From assembly GCF_031157315.1 (NCBI RefSeq), contig NZ_JAVIFU010000002.1, positions 186,001 through 250,000 on the forward strand: a stretch of DNA of 64,000 bases, given 5' to 3'. The DNA is from Paenibacillus sp. LHD-38. GTDB taxonomy: Bacteria > Bacillota > Bacilli > Paenibacillales > Paenibacillaceae. Below are positions 45,141-53,559 of the stretch, piece after piece. Position 1 is the stretch's first letter. Each line of letters starts with the position of its first letter. A program made the translations under genes and the position numbers. Under the pieces are notes generated by a model. The model saw only the letters and a list, made by a program, of their open reading frames with translations. It was not told the origin of the DNA and did not search any database.

Positions 45141-45170
45141 AGTTTTGCGAAGCAAAACTGACCTCATAAG
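45141..45170 (-). repeat. Single copy of the pre-RBS hairpin repeat (ptsG)
   Basis: In the gene direction, box ATGCTTATGAGG then hairpin AGTTTTG-CTTCG-CAAAACT (45159-45141), two bases before the agggggg of ptsG. The stem is fully paired, although its third pair is T-A instead of the G-C seen in most copies. Confidence 0.88.
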
Positions 45171-45195
45171 CATTTATCCCAATATGTCTATATCG

Positions 45196-45224
45196 ATGTT
45201 AAGCGTTTGCTGCGTTTTTGTCAA
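45196..45224 (-). promoter_or_regulatory. Sigma-A promoter of ptsG-ptsI
   Basis: TTGACA and TAACAT with a 17-bp spacer on the minus strand, giving a leader of about 65 bases that is mostly the hairpin repeat. Confidence 0.75.
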
Positions 45225-45226
45225 AG

Positions 45227-45256
45227 TAAAACGGCGAGCCAGTAAAGGCCCGCCGA
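45227..45256 (-). terminator. Terminator of the Q/N-rich protein gene
   Basis: In the minus direction CGGCGGGC pairs with GCTCGCCG (one wobble), followed by tttta. Confidence 0.7.
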
Positions 45257-45292
45257 TGTTGATGATTCTTTTCTAATTATTCTAAAACGATG

Positions 45293-45931
45293 TTATCGCA
45301 TACCGCCTGAATAAGGGGAATTCGCGCCACTCGTCGACTGCCAACCTACATGTGAAATAACCGGACCCGATTGCTGATAGGCATTAGTAGCTTCATATAC
45401 AGGATGGAGCGATGTGTTCGAATGTGCAGATGTCATACCGTATCCGCTATGTGCATTCGACTGCGGATAGCCGCCATAACTTGCGTTTGAGAAATGCGAA
45501 TTTTGTGCTCCGTAATTCATACCAGAATTTTGGTTAAAGGATTGCTGGTATGATTGCTGGTTTTCTGGACCAGCTTGATACCCTACATGTGCGATAACTG
45601 GACCCACGTTGCCAAATGCCGATGCTGGCGATTGGGCGTAGCTCTGTACGGGTTGATGCGAGATGAATGAATTATTCGTTCCTACCGGATTAGTCATATT
45701 CGTATAGCCCATCGGTGCGTAATGCTGCACGCCTTGGTTATACGAGTTAGACGCTTGATAACCGCCTGGCACATTCGAAACGATGGAATTCGTTTGTCTG
45801 CCGAACGTCGGTTGGCTGAGCTGTCCTTGATAGTGAGATTGCACGTTGCCGGTTGGCTCAAAATGCGTGCTTTGGTTTAGGAAGCTCTGTTGGCCTTGGT
45901 AATTACCCGGTTGTTGCGAAAATTGATTCAC
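45293..45931 (-). CDS. Q/N/S/Y/G-rich low-complexity protein, unknown function
   Basis: A 212-residue protein with about 29 Gln and 23 Asn, many Ser, Gly and Tyr, no Lys, Asp or Cys, and only a handful of charged residues. A 10-residue motif occurs twice: GPVIAHVGYQ (centre) and GPVISHVGWQ (near the C-terminus). There is no signal peptide or membrane segment. The composition resembles prion-like or phase-separating proteins and some spore-coat or matrix proteins; I recognise no family. The GTG at 45931 lies seven bases after aaggagg, a very strong site that argues for real expression. It has its own terminator. Confidence 0.75.
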   Translation of the reverse strand: MNQFSQQPGNYQGQQSFLNQSTHFEPTGNVQSHYQGQLSQPTFGRQTNSIVSNVPGGYQASNSYNQGVQHYAPMGYTNMTNPVGTNNSFISHQPVQSYAQSPASAFGNVGPVIAHVGYQAGPENQQSYQQSFNQNSGMNYGAQNSHFSNASYGGYPQSNAHSGYGMTSAHSNTSLHPVYEATNAYQQSGPVISHVGWQSTSGANSPYSGGMR

Positions 45932-46073
45932 GTCGTGTCCTCCTTGGATTACAATCATAAAGTCTTCAAGCAAATGCCGTTTGCCCCGCTTTCGTTGATC
46001 ATGCGAAAGGCAAGTGAGGCACTCGCTTATGAAGCCTTCTTATTGTGTAGGAGAGCCCTCTTTTTTATAACAG

Positions 46074-46508
46074 TTATGTTTTGGATTTTCCACCAGGAAG
46101 TAGGATGGAATCTTCAACCTTGATACAACGGTCCATAATGACCTCAAGACCGCCAGCAGCTGCAATAGCTGCCGCTTCCTCATTCGAGATACCGAGCTGC
46201 AGCCAAAGTGTTTTGGCGCCAATCGCAACCGCCTCCTCCGCTACCGGAGGGGTATGCTCGCTTCTGCGGAAAACATTGACAATATCTACAGGTACGGGAA
46301 TATCTTTAAGCGAAGCGTAGCTTTTTTGTCCCAATATCGTATCGGCGTTAGGATTGACGGGAATAATCGTATAGCCCTTCGCCTGCATGGCTTCGGATAC
46401 CATATAAGACACGCGATCCGGCTTGTCGGATAAACCAACAACGGCGACCGTCATGCTTTTCTCTAGAATACCCTTAATTTGCTCGCGCGTAGGATTCTCA
46501 AAAACCAT
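46074..46508 (-). CDS. CoA-binding protein (YccU-like)
   Basis: A 144-residue Rossmann-fold protein of the CoA_binding_2 family. It has AVVGLSDKPDRVSYMVSEAM, IIPVNPNADTILGQKSYASL, and VDIVNVFRRSEHTPPV, all typical. Homologues bind CoA or nucleotide but have no defined reaction. Two ATGs lie in tandem (46511 and 46508); the second has the better distance from gaggtg. It follows aroA on the same strand by 53 bases and may be the last gene of the aroK-aroA transcript. Confidence 0.85.
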   Translation of the reverse strand: MVFENPTREQIKGILEKSMTVAVVGLSDKPDRVSYMVSEAMQAKGYTIIPVNPNADTILGQKSYASLKDIPVPVDIVNVFRRSEHTPPVAEEAVAIGAKTLWLQLGISNEEAAAIAAAGGLEVIMDRCIKVEDSILLPGGKSKT

Positions 46509-46561
46509 CATAACACCTCAATTCTTCATGATATGAACAGAACTTAAGCGTCTCCGTCCGT

Positions 46562-47857
46562 TTAACCTTCAATCCATTCTACGTTTGCACCCAGTGCTTT
46601 CAAATGATCGAAATAAATCGGATACGACTTCGCAACATGATGGGCATCACGTATGCGGATCGGCTGCTTCGCACGCAAACCAACAACCGATAATGCCATA
46701 ATGACACGATGATCGAAATGGGCATTAATCTCGACGCCGCCTTCCACGCCTTCCGGCCGACCGTGCACAATGATTTCCGCTTGGCGTTCTTCAACATTTG
46801 CTCCTGCTTTTCGCAGCTCGTTCAAATAATCGGTAATGCGGTCGCATTCTTTATAGCGCAAATTTTCTACGTTATAGAAGCGTGAAGTCCCCTCGGCAAA
46901 AACAGCCGCAGCAACCATGGCCAGAACCGCGTCCGTTGCGTGGTCACCATCAAACTCAACAGCTTTCAGCTTCCCGTTGCCTTTTACATGAACGATCCCT
47001 TTCTCATGCGTGAGAGGAACCTCCATCATCTTCAGTACATCAACTACCGCACGTTCACCTTGCTTGCTTTTCTCTTCCAGGCGATGCACGATCACATCCG
47101 ACTCTGTCACCGCTGCTGCCGCAAGAATTGCCGCGGAGCCTGGGTAGTCACCTTGTACGGAATACGTTTTTGCTTCATAGCTTTGGCCGCCAGGAATGCG
47201 GAAACGCATATAATCCTCGTCGGCATGGATGATAATACCCGCTTGTTCCAGCACCTCAAGTGTTTGACCAACGACAACCTTTGATTTTAAATCATGCAGC
47301 ACTTCGATTTCGCTATCTTCCTCTAATAGAGGCGTCAGAAACAATAGCGCGCTCAGAAACTGCGAGCTGATGTTGCCAGATACTTGAATTTTCCCGCCTT
47401 TTGGAGCACCGCCTTGAATGCGGATAGGAAGCTTCCCTTCATTATGCTCAATGGAGACGCCCATTGCAGTTAACGATTCGATCAAATCGCTATGCGGCCG
47501 TTTGCCGAGCGAATCCGGATAACGGTTAATGAAGGTAACGTCTGGACATAGCGCAGCTATAGCCATCAAAAAACGCAATACAGCGCCGGCATTCCCTACA
47601 TCAAGCTGTTCAACCGGTTTCGGATGACGGCCAAAGCCTGTGATGATGATTTTCTCCTCATCTTCTTCCACCGTAGCACCCAAATCTCGGATGCAACGGC
47701 GCATAGCGTCGCTATCTTCGCTATGAGCAGGATAATAAATCGTGCTCGTACCTTCTGCAAGTGCTGCTACCAGCAGGTAGCGGGTCGTGTAGTTTTTTGA
47801 AGAAAGCGCTTGAAGTTCACCTTCAAGTCTTGGCGTTGGTGTTACTAAAACGTCCAT
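46562..47857 (-). CDS. aroA: 3-phosphoshikimate 1-carboxyvinyltransferase (EPSP synthase)
   Basis: A 431-residue enzyme joining shikimate 3-phosphate and PEP in aromatic amino acid synthesis. Two-domain architecture and the catalytic and substrate regions are recognisable: SGNISSQFLSALLFL, GDYPGSAAILAAAAV, DHATDAVLAMVAAAV, and FDHRVIMALSV. The motifs around the PEP/glyphosate site are divergent: SKNYTTR in place of the usual DKSISHR type, and GNAGAVLRF in place of GNAGTAMRP. It lies 78 bases after aroK on the same strand. In Bacillus aroA is also near ccpA. Confidence 0.9.
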   Translation of the reverse strand: MDVLVTPTPRLEGELQALSSKNYTTRYLLVAALAEGTSTIYYPAHSEDSDAMRRCIRDLGATVEEDEEKIIITGFGRHPKPVEQLDVGNAGAVLRFLMAIAALCPDVTFINRYPDSLGKRPHSDLIESLTAMGVSIEHNEGKLPIRIQGGAPKGGKIQVSGNISSQFLSALLFLTPLLEEDSEIEVLHDLKSKVVVGQTLEVLEQAGIIIHADEDYMRFRIPGGQSYEAKTYSVQGDYPGSAAILAAAAVTESDVIVHRLEEKSKQGERAVVDVLKMMEVPLTHEKGIVHVKGNGKLKAVEFDGDHATDAVLAMVAAAVFAEGTSRFYNVENLRYKECDRITDYLNELRKAGANVEERQAEIIVHGRPEGVEGGVEINAHFDHRVIMALSVVGLRAKQPIRIRDAHHVAKSYPIYFDHLKALGANVEWIEG

Positions 47858-47935
47858 AGTTCGTATGATCTCCCTTTACAATAATATATACACCCCAATC
47901 GGCAGCCAGGCCTATTGAAATGATGTTCAATTACG

Positions 47936-48460
47936 TTATTGCTTCTTGGTCCATTGTTCCAAAATCGTTGCAACGACCTCTTCGGCAGACATACTCGTCG
48001 TATCAATCGTAAGATGCGCAAAATCGTAAGCATGCTTACGCTGCTCGAGCAGCATGTTCACTCGCTCTTCCGCGTCGCCCTGCAGCAGGGGACGGGCATT
48101 ATCCGTCTTCACTCTTGCCATTATTTGCTCGGGACTTGCTTTCAGCGCGACGACATAACCCTTGTTTAGCATCAGCTCACGGTTTGCGCTGCTTAGCACA
48201 GCGCCTCCCCCCGTAGCAACTACGCAGGAATCTTCGCTTGCCAAAATCATATCCAGTACTTTGGTTTCGATTTTCCGAAAGCTTGCTTCCCCTTCGGTTG
48301 CGAAAATATTAGAAATCAGCTTATTTTCAAGCCTTTCGATTTCCTCGTCACCGTCGACTCGTTTCCAGCCCAGCTCCTCTGCGAGCAGCCTGCTGACGGT
48401 TGATTTGCCGGTTCCCATAAACCCAATCAACACTAATTTATTACATGGTTGCCTTTCCAT
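47936..48460 (-). CDS. aroK: Shikimate kinase
   Basis: A 174-residue P-loop kinase phosphorylating shikimate at the 3-hydroxyl. Walker A is GFMGTGKST, the shikimate-binding region has VDGDEEIE and ATEGEASFRKIE, the GGG loop is VVATGGGAVL, and the lid is DNARPLL. The ATG at 48460 has only a weak site (aaagggtg, 12 bases away). It is the first gene of a putative aroK-aroA-CoA-binding operon, two successive steps of the shikimate pathway. Confidence 0.93.
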   Translation of the reverse strand: MERQPCNKLVLIGFMGTGKSTVSRLLAEELGWKRVDGDEEIERLENKLISNIFATEGEASFRKIETKVLDMILASEDSCVVATGGGAVLSSANRELMLNKGYVVALKASPEQIMARVKTDNARPLLQGDAEERVNMLLEQRKHAYDFAHLTIDTTSMSAEEVVATILEQWTKKQ

Positions 48461-48605
48461 CGTTACCGTTTCACCCTTTTCATTCTTCCTAATCCATTTT
48501 TTCTACAACATCATATCATTTTTTTATTATTCAAGGGTATAAAAAAGTTGTATATGTCGTATGGATGATAATGATGTTTAAACAAGGATAGGAGTGACGT
48601 TAGCG

Positions 48606-48929
48606 ATGACCAGAGATCTTCATTTGCAAAGTCCCCACCCCACTCAAATGCGAATCAATCGCATTCTCGATCCTGCTCATCCCCTTTGCCGCGAGGATGT
48701 CATATGGGTGCTTGAGTTTATTAAAAAAAAGGTGGCTGACGAAGATCCAGCCTTAATGGATCTTTCGCAGCCACGCTTAATGCAAAACTTTCTGTTCTTT
48801 GCCGAAGCGGCCATGTCACTCATTCATCGAAGACATTACTCCGACCAAGAGGCAGATCGTCTGCGGAATTGGCTGCGCCTGGCAACCTTCGGATTAATTA
48901 CGGACAATCCCCCCGAGACGAATCAATAA
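48606..48929 (+). CDS. Conserved hypothetical protein, 107 aa
   Basis: I do not recognise the family. It is a predicted helical, soluble protein with RINRILDPAHPLCREDVIWVL and a central LMQNFLFFAEAAMSLIHRRHYS segment. The ATG at 48606 lies eleven bases after aggag; a GTG at 48594 overlaps that site. It is convergent with gndA, 12 bases apart, and divergent from aroK. Confidence 0.6.
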   Translation: MTRDLHLQSPHPTQMRINRILDPAHPLCREDVIWVLEFIKKKVADEDPALMDLSQPRLMQNFLFFAEAAMSLIHRRHYSDQEADRLRNWLRLATFGLITDNPPETNQ

Positions 48930-48941
48930 TGGCTTTTGAAA

Positions 48942-50354
48942 TTAAGATTGCATCCAGTTGAAGTGGAAGCTGCCTTCTTTGTCCAAACGCTTGAACGTAT
49001 GAGCACCGAAGTAGTCACGTTGCGCTTGAAGCAAGTTTGCAGGCAAACGCTCCGTGCGGTAGCTATCGAAATAAGCAATAGCGCTTGAGAACGCCGGTAC
49101 CGGTACGCCGTTTGTTACTGCAGCTGCGATAACTTCACGCCATGCGCCTTGGTAAGTTTCAACGATGTTTTGGAAATAAGAATCAAGCAACAAGTTGCGC
49201 AGATTCGGATCACGGTCGTAAGCGTCTTTGATGTTTTGCAGGAAGCGAGCACGGATAATGCAGCCGCCGCGGAAAATCATAGCGATTTCGCCGTAGTTAA
49301 GATCCCAGTTATATTCTTCAGAAGCTGCACGCATTTGAGCGAAGCCTTGAGCGTACGAGCATATTTTGCTTGCAAACAAAGCTTTGCGTACGGACTCGAT
49401 AAATGCTGCTCTGTCGCCAGTGAAAGGTGTTTTTGCAGGGCCGTTAAGCACTTTGCTTGCCACAACGCGTTCTTCCTTCATAGCGGACAAGAAGCGAGTG
49501 AATACGGATTCCGTAATGATGGAAAGAGGTACGCCAAGATCAAGCGAGCTTTGGCTAGTCCATTTTCCAGTACCCTTTTGACCAGCGGAATCCAAGATTA
49601 CGTCTACCATTGGCTTGCCAGTCTCAGGATCGTATTTCGAGAAGATATCTCTTGTGATCTCGATCAGGTAGCTATCTAGTTCCCCTTTGTTCCACTCGGA
49701 GAAAATCTCGTGAAGCTCTTCCGCACTAACGTCAAGAACGTTTTTGAGCAGGTCATAAGCTTCGCAAATCAGCTGCATGTCGCCGTACTCGATTCCGTTA
49801 TGTACCATCTTCACGTAGTGGCCTGCACCGTCTGGTCCGATATATGTGCAGCAAGCGTCATCTCCGACTTTAGCGGAAATCGCAGTAAGGATCGGTTCAA
49901 CAAGCTCATAAGCGGATTTTTGGCCGCCAGGCATGATGGAAGGTCCTTTCAAAGCGCCCTCTTCGCCGCCGGAAACGCCAGTCCCGATGAAACGGAAGCC
50001 TTTAGCTTCAAGATCTTTGCTGCGGCGAACGGTATCAGGGAAATAAGCGTTACCGCCATCGATGATAATATCGCCCTCAGCCAAATGCGGAACGAGGGAA
50101 TCGATTGTTGCATCCGTACCTGCTCCAGCTTGTACCATGATCAAAATTTTGCGAGGAACTTCCAACGATTGAACAAACTCTTCAATTGTATAAGTAGGGA
50201 CAAGATTTTTCCCTGCTGCTTCTTGAACGAGATCATCTGTCTTCTCGCGGGAGCGGTTGAACACCGATACCGTGAAGCCTCTGCTCTCAATGTTAAGGGC
50301 AAGGTTCTTACCCATTACGGCCAATCCAATTACACCAATTTGCTGTTTTGACAT
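48942..50354 (-). CDS. gndA: 6-phosphogluconate dehydrogenase, decarboxylating (NADP+)
   Basis: A 470-residue enzyme of the oxidative pentose phosphate pathway producing ribulose 5-phosphate, CO2 and NADPH. The N-terminal Rossmann motif is [18 protein letters not shown] with NRSREKT suiting NADP+. The catalytic region is [19 protein letters not shown]. Length and the C-terminal tail ([18 protein letters not shown]) match the long, dimeric GndA/YqjI class. The ATG at 50354 follows gaaggatgg. Confidence 0.96.
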   Translation of the reverse strand: MSKQQIGVIGLAVMGKNLALNIESRGFTVSVFNRSREKTDDLVQEAAGKNLVPTYTIEEFVQSLEVPRKILIMVQAGAGTDATIDSLVPHLAEGDIIIDGGNAYFPDTVRRSKDLEAKGFRFIGTGVSGGEEGALKGPSIMPGGQKSAYELVEPILTAISAKVGDDACCTYIGPDGAGHYVKMVHNGIEYGDMQLICEAYDLLKNVLDVSAEELHEIFSEWNKGELDSYLIEITRDIFSKYDPETGKPMVDVILDSAGQKGTGKWTSQSSLDLGVPLSIITESVFTRFLSAMKEERVVASKVLNGPAKTPFTGDRAAFIESVRKALFASKICSYAQGFAQMRAASEEYNWDLNYGEIAMIFRGGCIIRARFLQNIKDAYDRDPNLRNLLLDSYFQNIVETYQGAWREVIAAAVTNGVPVPAFSSAIAYFDSYRTERLPANLLQAQRDYFGAHTFKRLDKEGSFHFNWMQS

Positions 50355-50573
50355 CTGGTTCTTCCATCCTTCATCATCTATTTTGGGTCACAATAGTTTT
50401 ATTTTACTCTTTTTATTCCAAGAAGAAAACTGCCTAACCGTAAAAATGTCGGAATAACGGCATCAGATTTATTGACCGATTTAAAAAGTTTATCTTATAT
50501 ATGCCTAAATACCTCACATTTATTATGAGAATATACAAATTGTTTCCTGCTCATGAACAACCTGAAAAAACAT

Positions 50574-50620
50574 AAAAACGATCAATGGCTGATTGAAACC
50601 GCAGCAATTGATCGTTTTTA
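50574..50620. terminator. Terminator between gndA and the 198-aa hypothetical gene
   Basis: The arms aaaaacgatcaat and attgatcgttttt form a perfect 13-bp stem. In the minus direction it ends the hypothetical gene upstream of gndA. Confidence 0.85.
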
Positions 50621-50649
50621 GGTTTTCATATCGGGATCGCCAACTATCA

Positions 50650-51246
50650 TCAGAGTTCCAGTTGCAACATTTCCGAGCGAAGTGCCATCAATCGCTCTTT
50701 TGACTCAGAAACCGCTTCCTCATCCGTGCCCTGCAGCGCGTCAAACAGCATCGACAACTCGTAATCAAGCTCATAGCGCAGCACGATGGCTCTTTCTTCT
50801 GCGCGCTTGGATTGAAAAGCTCTGATCATTTCTTCTATTGTAACGAAAGGCTTCTTCTGATAAATAATCCGATGTTCCATACCGGACACCTCCACGAGTC
50901 GTATAATCTCACCGAACATAATACTCTCAATGACGATTTGACGATCTTTAATGCGCTTTACAACCGCATGTCCACGTGTGTCATTAATCAGCTTTTCAAT
51001 CAACTCTGACAACTTCTCGTCTTTAATGATGTAATCTCCGACAATTTTGTAACGGTTCTTCATGCGCTGGAATTGAAGCTTAACGAGCTTGCGGCCAGTA
51101 CGGATCGATACAAGGAACTGTCCCTCCGTCTCACTCCAATACAAGGAATAACCCTCTTGAATAAGATCGCGGATGAGATTTTGGATTTGCCGGCGGTCAA
51201 ATCGCAGCTCCAAATTGCAATATTCGACTTCATGGCTTTTGTTCAC
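50650..51246 (-). CDS. Conserved hypothetical protein, 198 aa
   Basis: I do not recognise a characterised domain. It is a soluble, charged protein. The N-terminal half alternates strands (YSLYWSETEGQFLVSIRTGRKLVKLQF) and the C-terminal half is helical (ERAIVLRYELDYELSMLFDAL). There is no signal peptide. The GTG at 51246 follows gggaggg at six bases, a strong site. It is transcribed alone with its own terminator, between proS and gndA. Confidence 0.65.
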   Translation of the reverse strand: MNKSHEVEYCNLELRFDRRQIQNLIRDLIQEGYSLYWSETEGQFLVSIRTGRKLVKLQFQRMKNRYKIVGDYIIKDEKLSELIEKLINDTRGHAVVKRIKDRQIVIESIMFGEIIRLVEVSGMEHRIIYQKKPFVTIEEMIRAFQSKRAEERAIVLRYELDYELSMLFDALQGTDEEAVSESKERLMALRSEMLQLEL

Positions 51247-51471
51247 GGCAATCCCTCCCTTACCTCAGTTTAGTTGACGAAATGTTCTGATAATTTGTTC
51301 TTACTTTTATCTTATACTCCATCCTATGTTCTGGCAACTTGGATTATTGACTAATTTTACGCTGAAAGCCGACTTTCATAAAAAAAGGGCGCGGCCGCCT
51401 CCAAATGAAGACAGCTCGTTCCCTTTTTGCGGCATTATTCCATAGGCAGACGCGGAAAATCAGAAATACTT

Positions 51472-53193
51472 TTAATATTCTGATCCGAGTGCGAAAGAAA
51501 TAGCTTCTTCCAAACCACACTTTTGAATTTCGCCGGCCTTTCTTACCTTTAATTCTACGGCTCCTTCGGCAGCATGTTTGCCTACAACGATACGAAGCGG
51601 TATTCCGATTAAATCGGAATCCTTGAATTTAACGCCAGGCCTCTCGTCACGATCATCCAGCAGCGTATCCACTCCACCTTCGTTAAGCCTAGCCGTAATA
51701 TGCATTGCCAAATCCATCTGCACGGGATCTTTCACCGAAACGGGCACGACATGTACCTGGTACGGCGCGATTGACCTTGGCCATACGATTCCGTTGCCAT
51801 CGCTATGCTGCTCTAATACGGCAGACAACAGCCTGGATACGCCAATGCCGTAACAGCCCATAATAAATGGCTGCATTGATCCCGAGGCATTCAAATATTT
51901 GGCTTGCAATGATTCGCTGTATTTGGTGCCAAGCTTGAACACATGTCCGACCTCAATCCCCCGGTACAATGTCAAACTCCCCTCCGCGCAGCGCGGGCAG
52001 CAGTCTCCCGCTTCAGCGTTACGGTAATCACCGGCTAATGCCTCTGCCAAATGAACATCCGGTTTCACATTGCCAAGGTGGAAATCTTTTTCGTTAGCTC
52101 CTGCAATACCGCTGTCCATTGCAAGAACCGCAAAGTCAGCGAGCATTGGAATCTGAAGTCCGATCGGTCCCGCGAAGCCGGCAGGCGCGCCAGTCACTAG
52201 CTCCGTTGTTGCTTGGTCCGCCAGTTCAAGATGCGAGGCAGACAGCTTGTTCTTCACTTTTATTTCATTAACCTCATGATCTCCACGAATGATGATGGCT
52301 ATAGGCTTGCCATCGGCTAAGTAAATCATAGTTTTGATGAAAGAATCCGCTCCGAGCCCAAATTCATCGGTTAGCTGCTCGATCTTTTTGATATCCGGAG
52401 TATGATGCCGCTCAAGCTGAGCGCTGAGCTCTTTCTCCCCTTTTGCTTGCTCGCGAACAAGCTGCTTTTTTGTTCCATACTCCGCTTTCTCTAGGTTAGC
52501 CGCGTAGCTGCAAGCACTGCATACCGCAATCGTGTCTTCACCAATATCCGCGAGTGCCATAAATTCATGCGTTCCGCCTTCGCCTCCGATTGAACCGGCA
52601 TCGGCTTCTACGGAACGGAAATATAACCCGCAGCGCGTGAAAATACGGTGATAAGCTTCATACATGCTCGTATAGCTTCGATGAAGCCCTTCCCAATCCG
52701 CGTCAAAGGAGTAGGCGTCCTTCATCAGAAACTCTCTGCCGCGCAATAGGCCGAAGCGCGGCCGCTTCTCATCACGGAATTTCGTTTGAATTTGGTACAG
52801 CGTCATCGGAAGCTGCCGGTAAGAGCTCACCTCGCTGCGGACCAATGCCGTAATAACTTCCTCGTGAGTCGGTCCTAATGTAAATTCCCGCTCATGGCGG
52901 TCTCGCAGTCGCATGAGCTCAGGCCCGTAAATCTCATAGCGGCCGGATTGCTGCCATAGCTCAGCCGGCTGCATCGCGGGCATAAGAATCTCTTGCGCAC
53001 CGGCGAGATCCATTTCCTCCCGGACAATTTGCTCAAGCTTTCTTAATACACGGCGGCCTAACGGCAAATAAGTATAAATACCAGCCGCAAGCTGTCTGAT
53101 TAATCCTGCGCGCAGCATCAATTGATGGCTGATTGCTTCCGCATCGGACGGCGCTTCACGCAGGGTTGGCATTAATAATTGGCTCTGTCTCAT
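51472..53193 (-). CDS. proS: Prolyl-tRNA synthetase, bacterial type
   Basis: A 573-residue class II synthetase. Motif 1 region, motif 2 (FRDEKRPRFGLLRGREFLMKDAYSF) and motif 3 (GCYGIGVSRLLSAVLEQ) are present. The inserted editing domain (about 225-410) that clears mischarged Ala-tRNA-Pro is complete. The C-terminal anticodon-binding domain ends the protein. The ATG at 53193 lies nine bases after gggaggg; MRQSQLLMPTLRE is the usual N-terminus. It is regulated by a T-box. Confidence 0.96.
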   Translation of the reverse strand: MRQSQLLMPTLREAPSDAEAISHQLMLRAGLIRQLAAGIYTYLPLGRRVLRKLEQIVREEMDLAGAQEILMPAMQPAELWQQSGRYEIYGPELMRLRDRHEREFTLGPTHEEVITALVRSEVSSYRQLPMTLYQIQTKFRDEKRPRFGLLRGREFLMKDAYSFDADWEGLHRSYTSMYEAYHRIFTRCGLYFRSVEADAGSIGGEGGTHEFMALADIGEDTIAVCSACSYAANLEKAEYGTKKQLVREQAKGEKELSAQLERHHTPDIKKIEQLTDEFGLGADSFIKTMIYLADGKPIAIIIRGDHEVNEIKVKNKLSASHLELADQATTELVTGAPAGFAGPIGLQIPMLADFAVLAMDSGIAGANEKDFHLGNVKPDVHLAEALAGDYRNAEAGDCCPRCAEGSLTLYRGIEVGHVFKLGTKYSESLQAKYLNASGSMQPFIMGCYGIGVSRLLSAVLEQHSDGNGIVWPRSIAPYQVHVVPVSVKDPVQMDLAMHITARLNEGGVDTLLDDRDERPGVKFKDSDLIGIPLRIVVGKHAAEGAVELKVRKAGEIQKCGLEEAISFALGSEY

Positions 53194-53245
53194 TTTTGAT
53201 AACCCTCCCATGTTAAATTCCCATTTTTTCGAAAACAAAAAGAAC

Positions 53246-53455
53246 GCATTCGTAAGGGACGAATGCGTTCGTGGTACCACCCTAATATAGCCGCAGCAAA
53301 CATAGAGCAGCTCTCAATCGATAACGGAAATAATTCCCGGCAGCAGCACGGCCAATAATTTACTGCTGCAGCTCACAAGGTAGGGTTTAATCAATCGTTC
53401 ATAGAAGCCTTGCAGCCAGTGGGCTTCCTCTCTGAAATAAACGTTGGCTGATTAA
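53246..53455 (-). promoter_or_regulatory. T-box leader controlling proS
   Basis: In the minus direction a stem I region is followed by the T-box AGGGTGGTACCACG (53270-53283) and a terminator hairpin gaacgcattcgt/acgaatgcgttc followed by T's. A CCT triplet in AAACCCTACC (about 53382-53391) could be the Pro specifier. With the promoter it accounts for the gene-free 53194-53559. Confidence 0.9.
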
Positions 53456-53499
53456 CATAGCCTTGATCTACGCTGATAAGATGTCATTAAGTTTTGACA

Positions 53500-53528
53500 A
53501 ATTTACATTAAAACGCATTCGAAGTCAA
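53500..53528 (-). promoter_or_regulatory. Sigma-A promoter of proS
   Basis: TTGACT and TAAATT with a 17-bp spacer on the minus strand, about 45 bases before the T-box stem I. The tyrS promoter has the same -35. Confidence 0.68.
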
Positions 53529-53559
53529 GACTATTTTCATAAAAGAATACGAACGGTTA

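Noticed and set aside
45125..45201. GlcT-type RAT antiterminator or cre site in the ptsG leader
   Set aside because: The leader holds only the hairpin repeat, with no terminator stem, and the AACGCAGCAAACGCT segment misses several invariant cre positions.
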